Shown here: positions 31,409-40,868 of the stretch, in pieces
Numbering within the stretch: position 1 is the first letter of the stretch
Layout: every line of letters begins with the position of its first letter
From: CAVPUA01 sp963708805
GTDB taxonomy: Bacteria > Actinomycetota > Actinomycetes > Mycobacteriales > Jatrophihabitantaceae
DNA length: 64,000 nucleotides
Assembly (NCBI GenBank): GCA_963708805.1
Contig: CAVPUA010000003.1
Location: forward strand, 2,170,001 to 2,234,000
Direction of reading: 5' to 3'
Made by a program: the position numbers and the translations under genes
The notes under the pieces: model-generated
What the model was told of the DNA's origin: nothing
The model's input: only the letters and a program-made list of their open reading frames with translations
The model's database searches: none

Positions 31409-31475
31409 CGAGTGGCCGATTTTGGGGCGAGTGGCCGCGAATTTCTGGCCACTCGCACTGCTCAGCGGCCACTCG
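31409..31475. repeat. Four-decamer repeat element, copy B
   Basis: Decamers of CGAGTGGCC type: forward at 31409-31418 and 31428-31437, reverse at 31446-31455 and 31466-31475. Spacing is 19, 18 and 20 nt, almost the same as at 24358-24423, while the spacer sequences differ. Together with the tandem repeat and hairpin it fills most of the 318-bp gap between infB and rbfA, which otherwise holds nothing I can identify. Confidence 0.75.
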
Positions 31476-31555
31476 CACAGGAGGGTCGCTCGGGGTTGCT
31501 CTTGGGCTTTGCTCGTCGGCGCGGTTGTGATGTGAACGTGGGAAGGGGAACGGAC

Positions 31556-31999
31556 ATGGTGGATGGGCCGCGGGCTCGGCGGATGGCCGCCCGCATCAAG
31601 CAGATCGTGGCGTCGACGATCGAGATGCAGGTCAAGGATCCGCGACTGGGGATGGTGACGATCACCGACGTACGCCTCACCGGTGACCTGCACGACGCCA
31701 CTGTCTTCTACACCGTCCTGGGCAGCGACGAGGAGCGGCAGGCCTCGGCCCAGGCGCTGGAGTCGGCCAAGGGATCGATCCGCACCGAGGTCGGCCGCCA
31801 GACCGGCGTCCGCTTCACGCCGACACTGACGTTCAGGCTGGACGCGGTTCCCGACACCGCTCATCAGATCGACGAGCTGCTGGCCGCCGCCGCGGCCGCG
31901 GACGCCGAGGTCGAACAGGCCCGGGTCAACGCGGCCTACGCGGGCGACGAGGATCCCTATCGAAAGCCACGCGAGGTCGAAGCGGACGACGACTTCTGA
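31556..31999 (+). CDS. rbfA: 30S ribosome-binding factor RbfA
   Basis: A cold-shock 30S maturation factor, 147 residues, intact. The KH-like core reads RARRMAARIKQIVASTIEM, KDPRLGMVTITDVRLTGDLH and FTPTLTFRLDAVPDTA. The acidic tail VEADDDF is common in actinobacteria. ATG 31556 has AAGGGGA upstream. It is separated from infB by a repeat-rich gap rather than the more usual close spacing, so it may have its own promoter. Confidence 0.95.
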   Translation: MVDGPRARRMAARIKQIVASTIEMQVKDPRLGMVTITDVRLTGDLHDATVFYTVLGSDEERQASAQALESAKGSIRTEVGRQTGVRFTPTLTFRLDAVPDTAHQIDELLAAAAAADAEVEQARVNAAYAGDEDPYRKPREVEADDDF

Positions 32000-32000
32000 C

Positions 32001-33293
32001 ATGACCGCGCCTCGCGGCTTGCTGGGCCTGGCCGCTTCGGCGTTCGTCGTCCTGGCCGCCGAACCGCTCTACCTGCTGGTCGACACCGCCGTCGTCGGCC
32101 ATCTCGGCACGACGGCGCTGGGCGGGCTGGGAGTCGGGGTCGCCCTGTTGGGGTTCGTCGTGCTCGTCGGCACCTTCGTCGAGTACGGCACCACCGGTCG
32201 CGCGGCCCGCTTGTTCGGTTCCGGTGATCATCCGGCCGCGGTGAACGAGGGCGTCCAAGCGTCGTGGCTGGCGGTGGGCCTCGGCCTGGTCGTCGTCCTG
32301 GCCGGTGAACTCCTTGCGCATCCGCTGGTGGCCCTGCTCGCCGGCAACAACGAGCACACTCGGCACGCCGCCGAATCCTGGTTTCGCATCGCGGTGATCG
32401 GCGTGCCGGGAATCCTGCTCGTCCTCGCGGGCAACGGCTGGATGCGCGGGGTGCAACAGACGCGCGAGCCGGTCCGCATCGTGCTGCTCGCCAACGGGCT
32501 GTCGGCGATCGCCTCGCCCGTCCTCGTGTACGCGTTTCATCTCGGACTGAACGGCTCGGCCATCGCCAACGTGGGGGCCCAGGCTGTCGGGTCGGTGCTG
32601 TTCCTTCGGGCGCTGCGGCGAGCCGCCCGTGGTCGGCGCCGCCCTGACCTGGCGATCATTCGGCGCCAGCTCGTCGTCGGCCGCGATCTGATCCTGCGTC
32701 AAGTCGGGTTCCAGGTCGCCTTCCTGAGCGCGGCCGGTGTGGCCGCGCACATGGGCTCGGCGCAGATCGGCGCCCATCAGATCGCCCTGCAGTTGTGGGA
32801 GTTCAGCGCGCTACTGCTCGACTCGTTCGCGATCGCCGCCCAGTCCCTCGTCGGAGCCGCTCTCGGGTCGGCCGATCCGCACACGGCGCGCACGACCGCG
32901 TGGCAGGTCGCGCGGTACGGGTTGTGGGCCGGCGTCGTGTTCGCCGTGATCATCGGCGCTGGTTGGTCGCTCATCCCTGCGGCGTTCACGTCATCCGGCA
33001 GCGTGCAGCACCAGGCCCACCTGCTCTGGCCCTGGTTCACCGGCATGCAGCCCTTCGGCGGCGTCCTGTTCGCGCTCGACGGCGTGCTGATCGGTGCGGG
33101 AGACGTCGCCTTCATGCGAACCCTGACGCTGATCGCGGGCGTCGGCGCCTTCGCGCCGATCAACCTGGCCGCGCTGCACTGGCATTGGGGGATCGGCGGC
33201 GTGTGGGCCGGACTCACCGCGTTCATCCTCGTGCGCTTCGCCGGCATGGTCCTTCGCACGCGCGGCGACCGCTGGCTGGTGATCGGAACATGA
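32001..33293 (+). CDS. MATE-family efflux transporter (DinF subgroup)
   Basis: An intact 430-residue, roughly 12-TM cation/drug antiporter. Key segments are EPLYLLVDTAVVGHLGTTAL (TM1), GTFVEYGTTGRAARLFGSGD, HMGSAQIGAHQIALQLWEFS and DSFAIAAQSLVGAALGSADP (the TM7-8 repeat of the motif). ATG 32001 is 1 bp after the rbfA stop, and its own stop overlaps truB as ATGA. A transporter inside the rbfA-truB translation cluster also occurs in other actinobacteria. Substrate unknown. Confidence 0.92.
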   Translation: MTAPRGLLGLAASAFVVLAAEPLYLLVDTAVVGHLGTTALGGLGVGVALLGFVVLVGTFVEYGTTGRAARLFGSGDHPAAVNEGVQASWLAVGLGLVVVLAGELLAHPLVALLAGNNEHTRHAAESWFRIAVIGVPGILLVLAGNGWMRGVQQTREPVRIVLLANGLSAIASPVLVYAFHLGLNGSAIANVGAQAVGSVLFLRALRRAARGRRRPDLAIIRRQLVVGRDLILRQVGFQVAFLSAAGVAAHMGSAQIGAHQIALQLWEFSALLLDSFAIAAQSLVGAALGSADPHTARTTAWQVARYGLWAGVVFAVIIGAGWSLIPAAFTSSGSVQHQAHLLWPWFTGMQPFGGVLFALDGVLIGAGDVAFMRTLTLIAGVGAFAPINLAALHWHWGIGGVWAGLTAFILVRFAGMVLRTRGDRWLVIGT

Positions 33294-34174
33294 GCGCCAA
33301 CAGCGGCGACGGGTTGATCATCGTCGACAAGCCGGGCGGCCTGACATCGCATGACGTGGTCGCGCGCATGCGTCGCATCGCCCGCACCCGCAAGGTCGGG
33401 CATGCCGGCACTCTCGACCCGATGGCCACCGGTGTGCTGGTGGTCGGCGTCAACCGGGCCACGCGCCTCATGACCCACCTCGTCCTGGCCGACAAGAGCT
33501 ACCTCGCGACGATCCGGCTGGGCCAGTCGACGACGACCGACGACGCCGAGGGCGAGCCGACCGGGGGCACGGCGCCGACCGACCTGACCGGTCTCGTCGT
33601 GGCGATGGACGCCCTGACCGGCGAGATCATGCAGGTGCCGTCGTCGGTCTCGGCGATCAAGGTCGACGGTGAGCGGGCCTACAAACGGGTTCGGGCGGGG
33701 GAGTCCGTCGAGCTGCCGCCTCGACCAGTGACGGTCAGCCGCTTCGAGCAGCTGGCGATTCGGCCGGTCGGCGACTACGTCGACCTCGACGTCGTCGTCG
33801 ACTGCTCGTCCGGGACGTACGTGCGCGCGCTGGCCCGTGACCTCGGTGCGGCGCTCGGGGTGGGCGGCCACCTCACTGCGCTGCGGCGTACCCGCGTCGG
33901 GCCGTTCACGATCGACGCCGCCCGCACCCTCGACCAGCTGGCCGCCCTCGACGACCCGGTGACCCTGCCGCTTCCCGCGGCCGTGCGCGCCGCCATGCCC
34001 GTGCGTGCCGTCGATGCCGACGAGGCCCGCGAGCTCAGCTTCGGCCGCTCGCTCGCTCCAGCCGGAATCGAGTCGACCTACGGGGCGATCGATCCGGCCG
34101 GAGTCGTCGTCGCGTTGATCACCGAGGACGGTGGGCGTGCCCGCCCCGTGCTCGTGTTCACACCCGCCGGTTGA
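33290..34174 (+). CDS. truB: tRNA pseudouridine(55) synthase
   Basis: Makes the T-loop pseudouridine 55. An intact 294-residue protein: N-terminal DGLIIVDKPGGLTSHDVVAR, catalytic Asp in KVGHAGTLDPMATGVLVVGV, and VPSSVSAIKVDGERAYKRVR. The C-terminal extension is the actinobacterial type. ATG 33290 overlaps the MATE stop by 4 nt. Confidence 0.96.
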   Translation: MSANSGDGLIIVDKPGGLTSHDVVARMRRIARTRKVGHAGTLDPMATGVLVVGVNRATRLMTHLVLADKSYLATIRLGQSTTTDDAEGEPTGGTAPTDLTGLVVAMDALTGEIMQVPSSVSAIKVDGERAYKRVRAGESVELPPRPVTVSRFEQLAIRPVGDYVDLDVVVDCSSGTYVRALARDLGAALGVGGHLTALRRTRVGPFTIDAARTLDQLAALDDPVTLPLPAAVRAAMPVRAVDADEARELSFGRSLAPAGIESTYGAIDPAGVVVALITEDGGRARPVLVFTPAG

Positions 34175-34204
34175 GCCACCGGCCGCCAGCTAGGCTCGGT
34201 CACC

Positions 34205-35150
34205 GTGCAACGGTGGCGCAGTCTCGACGACGTCCCGGACGACTGGGGTCGCTCGGTCGTGACGATCGGCGTGTTCGACGGCGTTCACCGCGGGCATGCC
34301 GAGATCATCGCGCGCGCGGTCGAGATGGGTCACGAACTCGGACTGCCGAGCGTGGTGCTGACCTTCTCCCCGCATCCGTCCGAGGTGGTGCGTCCGGGCT
34401 CGCACCCGCCGGAGCTGACGACACAGACCCGGCGCAGCGAGCTGGTCGGTGACCTGGGCGTCGACGTCTTCTGCGCGTTGCCGTTCACGACCGAGTTCTC
34501 GCACCTGACGCCGGACGAGTTCGTCCACCGGGCCCTCGTCGAGCGGTTGCACACGGCCGCGGTTTTGGTGGGCGACAACTTCCGCTTCGGGCACCGCGCG
34601 GCCGGCAACGTCGTGACCCTCGTCGAGCTGGGCGGCAAGTACGGGTTCACGGCGACCGGGATTCCGCTGCTGGCCGACGGCGGTGCCGTGATCAGTGCGA
34701 CCTACGTCCGGGGCCGTCTCGAGGCCGGAGACGTCCGCGGGGCGGCTCACGCACTCGGTCGCCCGCATCGCGTGGACGGCGTGGTCGAGCGAGGAGACCG
34801 CCGCGGTCGCGAACTCGGCTTTCCGACCGCGAACCTGCGCACCGACAAGTACGCCGCGATCCCCGCCGACGGCGTCTATGCCGGCACCGCGTGGCGGCTC
34901 GACGAGCGAGGTCAGACTCAGGGCTCGCTCGGGAGTGGCGGCGATCTCGGTCGGGACGAATCCGACCTTCGAGGGTCACGAGCGCCGGGTCGAGTCCTAC
35001 GTGCTCGATTTCGAGGGCGACCTCTACGGCGACGGTCTCGGAATCGAGTTCGTCGAGCGATTGCGCGGGATGGAGCGCTACGACTCGATCTCGGAGCTGG
35101 TCGCGCAGATGCACCGCGACGTCGACGCCACGCGCGCGCTGCTCAGCTGA
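34205..35150 (+). CDS. ribF: Bifunctional riboflavin kinase/FAD synthetase (frameshifted once)
   Basis: Turns riboflavin into FMN and FAD. The N-terminal adenylyltransferase domain has SVVTIGVFDGVHRGHAEII, VLTFSPHPSEVVRPG and LVGDNFRFGHRAAGN. The C-terminal kinase domain has VVERGDRRGRELGFPTANL and ISVGTNPTFEGHERRVESYV. One extra base near 34920 lies between the kinase strands. GTG 34205. truB-ribF is a conserved order; rpsO usually follows, but here edd-eda come first. Confidence 0.94.
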
Positions 35151-35217
35151 CCTGACGCTGAGAGATCGGCGTCCGGGACATTTATCAATTTCGGCTACCC
35201 GTCGGTAGTCCATAGCC

Positions 35218-35231
35218 TGTAAGCGTTATCA
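35218..35231. promoter_or_regulatory. LacI/GalR-type operator upstream of edd-eda
   Basis: tgtaagcgttatca matches 9 of the 10 fixed positions of the LacI-family consensus TGnAAnCGnTTnCA. It sits 58 bp before the edd start, in the gap after ribF. No LacI-type regulator gene is in the window, so the protein would act in trans. Confidence 0.55.
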
Positions 35232-35288
35232 CACGCGGCGTGGCGTGCCCCTCAGACCCGAATGCCGGCCCAACCATCAGGGGGATCC

Positions 35289-37261
35289 GTGAGCAACCAC
35301 GGCCGCACCACACCTGTCGAGATGCCGCCCCGCAGCGGCGTCCGCCGTCGAACTGCACCCGATCGTCCAGGCCGTCACCGACCGCATCGTCGAGCGCTCG
35401 CGGGCCACTCGCGCGGACTACCTGGCGATGCTGCACGCCGTCGCCCACGCCGAGCATCCGCGGCGCTCTTCGCTGGGGTGCGCCAATCAGGCGCACGGCT
35501 TCGCGACGTGCGGCCCGCTGGAGAAGCTGGCCCTGCGTGGGCACGAGACCCGCCAGCTGGCGATCGTGACCTCCTACAACGACATGCTCTCGGCCCACCA
35601 GCCGTACGCGACCTACCCCGACGTCATCAAGGCCGCCGCGCGCGAGATCGGCGCCATCGCCCAGGTCGCCGGAGGCGTGCCGGCCATGTGCGACGGCATC
35701 ACCCAGGGCTACGCGGGGATGGAGCTGTCACTGTTCTCGCGCGAGGTCGTCGCCATGGCGACCGCGGTGGGTCTGGCCCACGACGTCTTCGACGCCACGG
35801 TGCTGCTCGGCGTCTGCGACAAGATCGTGCCGGGACTGCTCGATCGGCGCGCTGCAGTTCGGGCACCTGCCCGCGGCGTTGATCCCGGCCGGGCCGATGG
35901 CGTCGGGCTTGGGCAACGACGAGAAGAAGCGCCTGCGCAACCTGTACGCCGAGGGGAAGGTCGATCGCGAGACGCTGCTCGACGCCGAGGAGGCCAGCTA
36001 TCACTCGGCGGGCACCTGCACGTTCTACGGCACGGCCAACACCAACCAGCTCGTGGTCGAGGTCATGGGGCTGCACCTGCCCGGCGCGGCGTTCGTGCCC
36101 CCGAACAGCGCACTGCGTGCTGCGCTGACCGCCGCCGCGTCCCAGCGCGTGCTCCAGCTGACGACGCTGGACGACGACTGGACGCCCCTGGGTCATGTGA
36201 TCGACGAGAAGGCGATCGTGAACGCCGTGGTGGCGCTGCTCGCCAGCGGCGGCTCGACCAATCACACGATGCATCTCGTCGCGATCGCCGCCGCCGCCGG
36301 CATCGAGCTGACCTGGACCGACATGGACGAGCTGTCGGCGGTCGTCCCACTGCTGGCCCGCATCTATCCGAACGGCGTCGCCGACGTCAACCACTTCCAC
36401 GCGGCGGGCGGGACGTCCCTGCTCATCGCGGAACTGCTCGACGCGGGCCTGCTGCACGAGGACGTCCTGACCCTGGCCGGGCGTGGCCTGTCCCGCTATC
36501 GCTTCCAACCGCAGCTGGACGGCTCGGGCCGGCTGACGTGGTTGCCGTCGGGCGTCGCCGACCCGGCATCGGGTGTGCTGCGCCCCGCGATCGCGCCGTT
36601 CCAGGCCAACGGGGGCATCCGGGTGGTGAACGGCTCGATCGGGCAGGCCGTGGTCAAGGTGTCCTCGATCGACGCCACGCACCGCCTGATCGAGGCGCCG
36701 GTACGGGTGTTCGACAGCCAGGCCGGCTTCAGCGATGCCTTCGAGGCGGGCGAGCTCGACCGCGATGTCGTGGTCGTCGTCCGCTTCCAGGGGCCGAAGG
36801 CCAACGGGATGCCCGAGCTGCACAAGCTCATCCCGGCCATGTCGGTGCTGCTCTCGCGCGGCCATCGCGTCGCGCTCGTCACCGACGGCCGGATGAGCGG
36901 CGCGTCGGGCACCGTCCCGGCCGCGATCCACGTGACGCCCGAGGCGGCCGACGGCGGACCGCTCGCCTACCTCTGGGACGGCGACGTGATCCGGCTCGAC
37001 TGCAACTCCGGAACCCTCGACGTGCTCATCGAGGCCCGTGAGCTGCACAGCCGTCGCCACGCCAAGATGCCGCCGATGCCCACCACCCTCGGACGCAGCC
37101 TGTTCGCCGGCATGCGCGGCCTCGTGGGTCAGGCGAGCACCGGGGCATCCGCGCTCGGGCTGCTCGAGCAACAGCCGACCGGCAGCTGGCAGGATCACGG
37201 CCTGTCGATCGAGGACATGCGCCCGCATCCGTCCCGCGAGGAACTGGAGGTGACCGCGTGA
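35289..37261 (+). CDS. edd: 6-phosphogluconate dehydratase (frameshifted)
   Basis: Dehydrates 6-phosphogluconate to KDPG in the Entner-Doudoroff pathway. An IlvD/Edd-family Fe-S dehydratase; cysteines are in SLGCANQAHGFATCG, GGVPAMCDGITQGYAGMELS and SAGTCTFYGTANTNQLVVEV. Other conserved parts are SGGSTNHTMHLVAIA and TDGRMSGASGTVPAAIHVTP. GTG 35289 is assumed. Two extra bases: near 35340 (before AVELHPIVQAV) and at 35842, a G in ctc-g-atc. Edd rather than ilvD is supported by the following eda. Confidence 0.93.
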
Positions 37262-37869
37262 GCGTGCTGGACGTCTCGCCGGTCGTGCCGGTCGTGGTCA
37301 TCGACGACGTCGCCGACGCGGTTCCGATGGCTCGCGCGTTGCTCGCCGGCGGCATCGGCGTCATCGAGGTGACCCTGCGCTCGCCGGCCGCGCTCGAGGC
37401 CATCCGGGCCATCTCGGGCGAGGTCGACGGCATGCAGATCGGCGCCGGCACGGTCAACTCCCCCGAGCAGGTGCGGCTGTCGGTCGACGCGGGAGCGTCG
37501 TTCCTGGTCAGTCCGGGGGCAACCGACGCGCTGCTCGACGCGATGCAGGCGAGTGGCGTGCCCTTCCTGTGCGGAACGGCGACCCCGTCGGACATGCTGC
37601 GGCTGCTCGAACGCGGCGTCACCGAGGCGAAGCTCTTCCCCGCCGTCGCGGTCGGAGGCCTGAAACTGCTGCAGGCGGTGTACGGACCCCTGCCGCAGCT
37701 GCGTTTCTGCCCGACCGGCGGCATCACCCCGGCGTCCGCCCCGGATTTCCTCGCCCTGCCCAACGTCGGCTGCGTCGGTGGCACCTGGCTGACGCCCAAG
37801 GATGCTGTGGCGGCCGGGGACTGGGCGCGGGTCGAGGCGCTGGCCAAGGAAGCCGCCACGCTGGGCTGA
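37258..37869 (+). CDS. eda: KDPG aldolase (2-keto-3-deoxy-6-phosphogluconate aldolase)
   Basis: Splits KDPG to pyruvate and glyceraldehyde-3-phosphate. An intact 203-residue class I aldolase: catalytic Glu in IEVTLRSPAALEAIR, phosphate site IGAGTVNSPEQ, Schiff-base Lys in TEAKLFPAVAVGG, and RFCPTGGITPASAPDFL. GTG 37258 overlaps the edd stop by 4 nt (GTGA), so edd-eda form a coupled pair. Confidence 0.95.
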   Translation: MSVLDVSPVVPVVVIDDVADAVPMARALLAGGIGVIEVTLRSPAALEAIRAISGEVDGMQIGAGTVNSPEQVRLSVDAGASFLVSPGATDALLDAMQASGVPFLCGTATPSDMLRLLERGVTEAKLFPAVAVGGLKLLQAVYGPLPQLRFCPTGGITPASAPDFLALPNVGCVGGTWLTPKDAVAAGDWARVEALAKEAATLG

Positions 37870-38048
37870 GCACCGGGCCGCCGATTTCCGGCAAAACGGC
37901 AGTTGTCGAGCGTCTGGCGGCCGGACTGGTAGTCTGGATGACGGTTGCAGGGCGTCTTTCGCATGCGATCGCAGCAGTTCACGTCAACCTCCCGCCGTGA
38001 CACAGACCGGTGGGGCGTGCCTGCACCTAATGCAAAGGAGTCGTCCGC

Positions 38049-38318
38049 GTGCCCCTGGCCAGCGACGTCAAGAAGCAGATCATCACCGAGTACGGCTCCT
38101 CCGAGACCGACAGCGGCTCGGCCGAGGTCCAGGTGGCGCTGTTGTCGCGCCGCATCTCCGATCTCACCGAGCACCTCAAGTTCCACAAGCACGACCACCA
38201 CAGCCGCCGTGGGCTGCTGCTGCTCGTCGGCCAGCGCCGCCGGCTGCTCAACTACATCGCGAAGTCCGACATCAACCGGTACCGCTCGCTCATCGAGCGC
38301 CTCGGTCTGCGTCGATAG
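38049..38318 (+). CDS. rpsO: 30S ribosomal protein S15
   Basis: 89 residues, intact: SDVKKQIITEYGSSETDSGS, AEVQVALLSRRISDLTEHLK, HHSRRGLLLLVGQRRRLLNY. GTG 38049 follows a strong AAAGGAG. Upstream, 37870-38048 has no gene and should contain its promoter and leader, which S15 may bind for autoregulation, but I cannot mark sites there. Confidence 0.97.
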   Translation: MPLASDVKKQIITEYGSSETDSGSAEVQVALLSRRISDLTEHLKFHKHDHHSRRGLLLLVGQRRRLLNYIAKSDINRYRSLIERLGLRR

Positions 38319-38324
38319 CTCGTC

Positions 38325-38352
38325 AGGGGAGTGGCCCACCGGCTGCTCCCCT
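38325..38352 (+). terminator. Hairpin terminator after rpsO
   Basis: aggggag (38325-38331) pairs with ctcccct (38346-38352) around a 14-nt loop, 7 bp after the rpsO stop. Without a long U-tract it may only attenuate read-through into pnp. Confidence 0.6.
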
Positions 38353-38485
38353 TCGCCGTTTCACAACTGAATCGCACGACATCACAGCCGGACGCACCTG
38401 ACGTCCGCCGCGACACCTACGAGGACGCCGGTCCTCGGTAGTGGTGAACGAGTTGGACTAACCCGCTCACTTCGATCGAAGACCG

Positions 38486-38587
38486 GCATCTGAACACTCA
38501 GATGCACGCTCGTACGTCGCTTGCGCCCGGCGCAACCCGCGGGTCGATCAATCGTGATCGCCACCGCACGTACGAGAGGAAACCTCT
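38486..38587 (+). ncRNA. Structured 5' leader of pnp (putative autoregulatory element)
   Basis: Hairpin A: gcatctga/tcagatgc (38486-38493, 38498-38505) with loop acac. A closing stem, ctcgtacgt/acgtacgag (38509-38517, 38568-38576), encloses hairpin B, ttgcgc/gcgcaa (38521-38526, 38530-38535), and hairpin C, cgatca/tgatcg (38545-38550, 38555-38560). agagg/cctct (38575-38579, 38583-38587) can hide the ribosome site, in competition with the closing stem. In E. coli, RNase III and PNPase act on the pnp leader; a similar role here is inferred. Confidence 0.65.
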
Positions 38588-40808
38588 ATGTCAGAGGGCA
38601 CCATTCACGAAGCCACCGCCACCATCGACAACGGCAGCTTCGGCACCCGCACCATCCGCTTCGAGACCGGCCGGTTGGCCAAGCAGGCCGCCGGTTCCGT
38701 CGTCGCCTATCTGGACGACGACACCGTGTTGCTCTCGGCCACCACGGCCGGAAAGTCCCCCCGCGAGGGCTTCGACTTCTTCCCGCTGACGGTCGACGTC
38801 GAGGAGCGCATGTACGCCGCGGGCCGCATCCCCGGCTCGTTCTTCCGCCGTGAGGGACGCCCCAGCGAGGACGCGATCCTCACCTGCCGCCTGATCGACC
38901 GTCCGCTGCGCCCGACGTTCATCAAGGGCCTGCGCAACGAGGTCCAGGTCGTCATCACCGTCCTGGCGCTCAACCCCGACCACCTCTACGACGTCGTGGC
39001 GATCAACGCCGCGTCCGCGTCGACGCAGATCTCGGGCCTGCCCTTCGACGGTCCGGTCGGCGCGACCCGCGTCGCCCTGATCGAGGGCCAGTGGGTCGGC
39101 TTCCCGACGCACGTCGAACTCGAGCGCGCCACCTTCGACATGGTCGTCGCGGGTCGCGTACTCGACTCCGGTGACGTCGCGATCATGATGGTCGAGGCCG
39201 AGGCCACCGAGAAGTCGATCGAGCTCATCGCCGGCGGCGGCACGCGCCCGACCGAAGAGGTCGTCGCGTCCGGTCTCGAGGCGGCCAAGCCGTTCATCGC
39301 CGAGCTGTGCCGGGCGCAGGCCGATCTGGCCAAGCACGCTGCCAAGGCCACTCGCGAGTTCCCCGTCTTCCTCGACTACGAGGACGACGTGTTCGCCGCG
39401 GTCGAGGCCGAGGTCGGCGCCCCGCTGGCCCAGGCGCTCACCATCGCCGACAAGCAGGACCGCGAGACCGAACTCGACCGCCTCAAGGACGTCGCCAAGG
39501 AGCTGGTCGGACCCAAGTTCGAGGGACGCACCAACGAGATCAGCCCGGCTTACCGCTCGCTGACCAAGAAGCTCGTCCGCCAGCGCGTGTTGCGCGACAA
39601 GGTCCGTATCGACGGTCGCGGCCTGACCGACATCCGCACGCTCTCGGCCGAGGTCGAGGTGCTGCCGCGCGTGCACGGTTCGGCGCTGTTCGAGCGCGGC
39701 GAGACCCAGATCCTGGGTGTCACCACGCTGAACATGCTGGGCATGGAGCAGAAGCTCGACACGCTCTCGCCCGAGCGCACCAAGCGCTACATGCACAACT
39801 ACAACTTCCCGCCGTACTCGACCGGTGAGACCGGCCGGGTGGGTTCGCCCAAGCGCCGCGAGATCGGCCACGGCGCGCTGGCCGAGCGGGCGCTGGTTCC
39901 GGTGCTGCCGGGCCGCGACGAGTTCCCGTACGCGATCCGTCAGGTGTCCGAGGCCCTCGGCTCCAACGGCTCGACCTCGATGGGTTCGGTCTGCGCCTCG
40001 ACGCTGGCCCTGCTCAACGCCGGCGTGCCGCTGCGGGCGCCGGTCGCGGGTATCGCGATGGGGCTCGATCTCCGACACCGTCGACGGAAAGACCGAGTAC
40101 GTCGCGCTGACCGACATCCTCGGCGCCGAGGACGCGTTCGGCGACATGGACTTCAAGGTCGCCGGCACGAAGGAGTTCGTCACCGCGCTGCAGCTCGACA
40201 CCAAGCTCGACGGCATCCCGTCCGAGGTGCTCGCCGCGGCCCTGACCCAGGCCCGCGACGCCCGCCTGCACATCCTGGACGTCATGGCCGAGGCCATCGA
40301 CGGCCCGGACGAGATGAGCGAGTTCGCGCCGCGCGTCACTGTCGTCAAGATCCCGGTCGACAAGATCGGCGCGGTGATCGGCCCCAAGGGCGCGATGATC
40401 AACTCGATCCAGGACGAGACCGGTGCGCAGATCACGATCGAGGACGACGGCACGATCTACGTCGGCGCCTCGGACGGTCCGTCGGCGCAGGCGGCGGTCG
40501 ATCGCATCAACGCGATCGCCAACCCGCAGATGCCCAAGGTCGGCGAGCGCTTCCTCGGCACGGTCGTCAAGACCGCGGCCTTCGGCGCGTTCGTCTCGCT
40601 GCTGCCCGGCAAGGACGGCCTGATCCACATCAGCAAGCTGGGTCAGGGCAAGCGGGTCAACAAGGTCGAGGACGTCGTCAACGTGGGCGACAAGATCCAG
40701 GTCGAGATCGCCGACATCGACGCTCGCGGCAAGATCAGCCTCGTGCTGGTGTCCGACGAGGCCGCGCCGGCCGCCGCCGCTGCGGTGGAGGCACCGGCCA
40801 GCGTCTGA
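38588..40808 (+). CDS. pnp: Polyribonucleotide nucleotidyltransferase (frameshifted once)
   Basis: 3'-5' phosphorolytic exoribonuclease and guanosine pentaphosphate synthetase of actinobacteria. First RNase PH domain: FETGRLAKQAAGSVVAYLDD and GSFFRREGRPSEDAILTCRL. The all-helical linker is followed by the second RNase PH domain (GSALFERGETQILGVTTLNM). KH (IPVDKIGAVIGPKGAMINSI) and S1 (GTVVKTAAFGAFVSLLPGKD) close the protein. About 739 residues. A single extra G at 40067 (ctc-g-atc) interrupts MGL-ISDTVDGKTEY. ATG 38588. Confidence 0.97.
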
Positions 40809-40822
40809 ACCGACGCGTGATC

Positions 40823-40856
40823 AGGTGGGCGGGGAGCTTCGGCTCCTCGCCCACCT
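40823..40856. terminator. Strong UUCG-capped terminator between pnp and DDAH gene
   Basis: A 15-bp stem with one G.U pair (aggtgggcggggagc against gctcctcgcccacct) is closed by a UUCG tetraloop. It lies between two convergent stops and can serve both strands. Confidence 0.9.
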
Positions 40857-40868
40857 GGCGTTGGGGGC

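Noticed and set aside
35699..37228. 509-codon minus-strand frame over edd
   Set aside because: Antisense shadow of a clear 6-phosphogluconate dehydratase.
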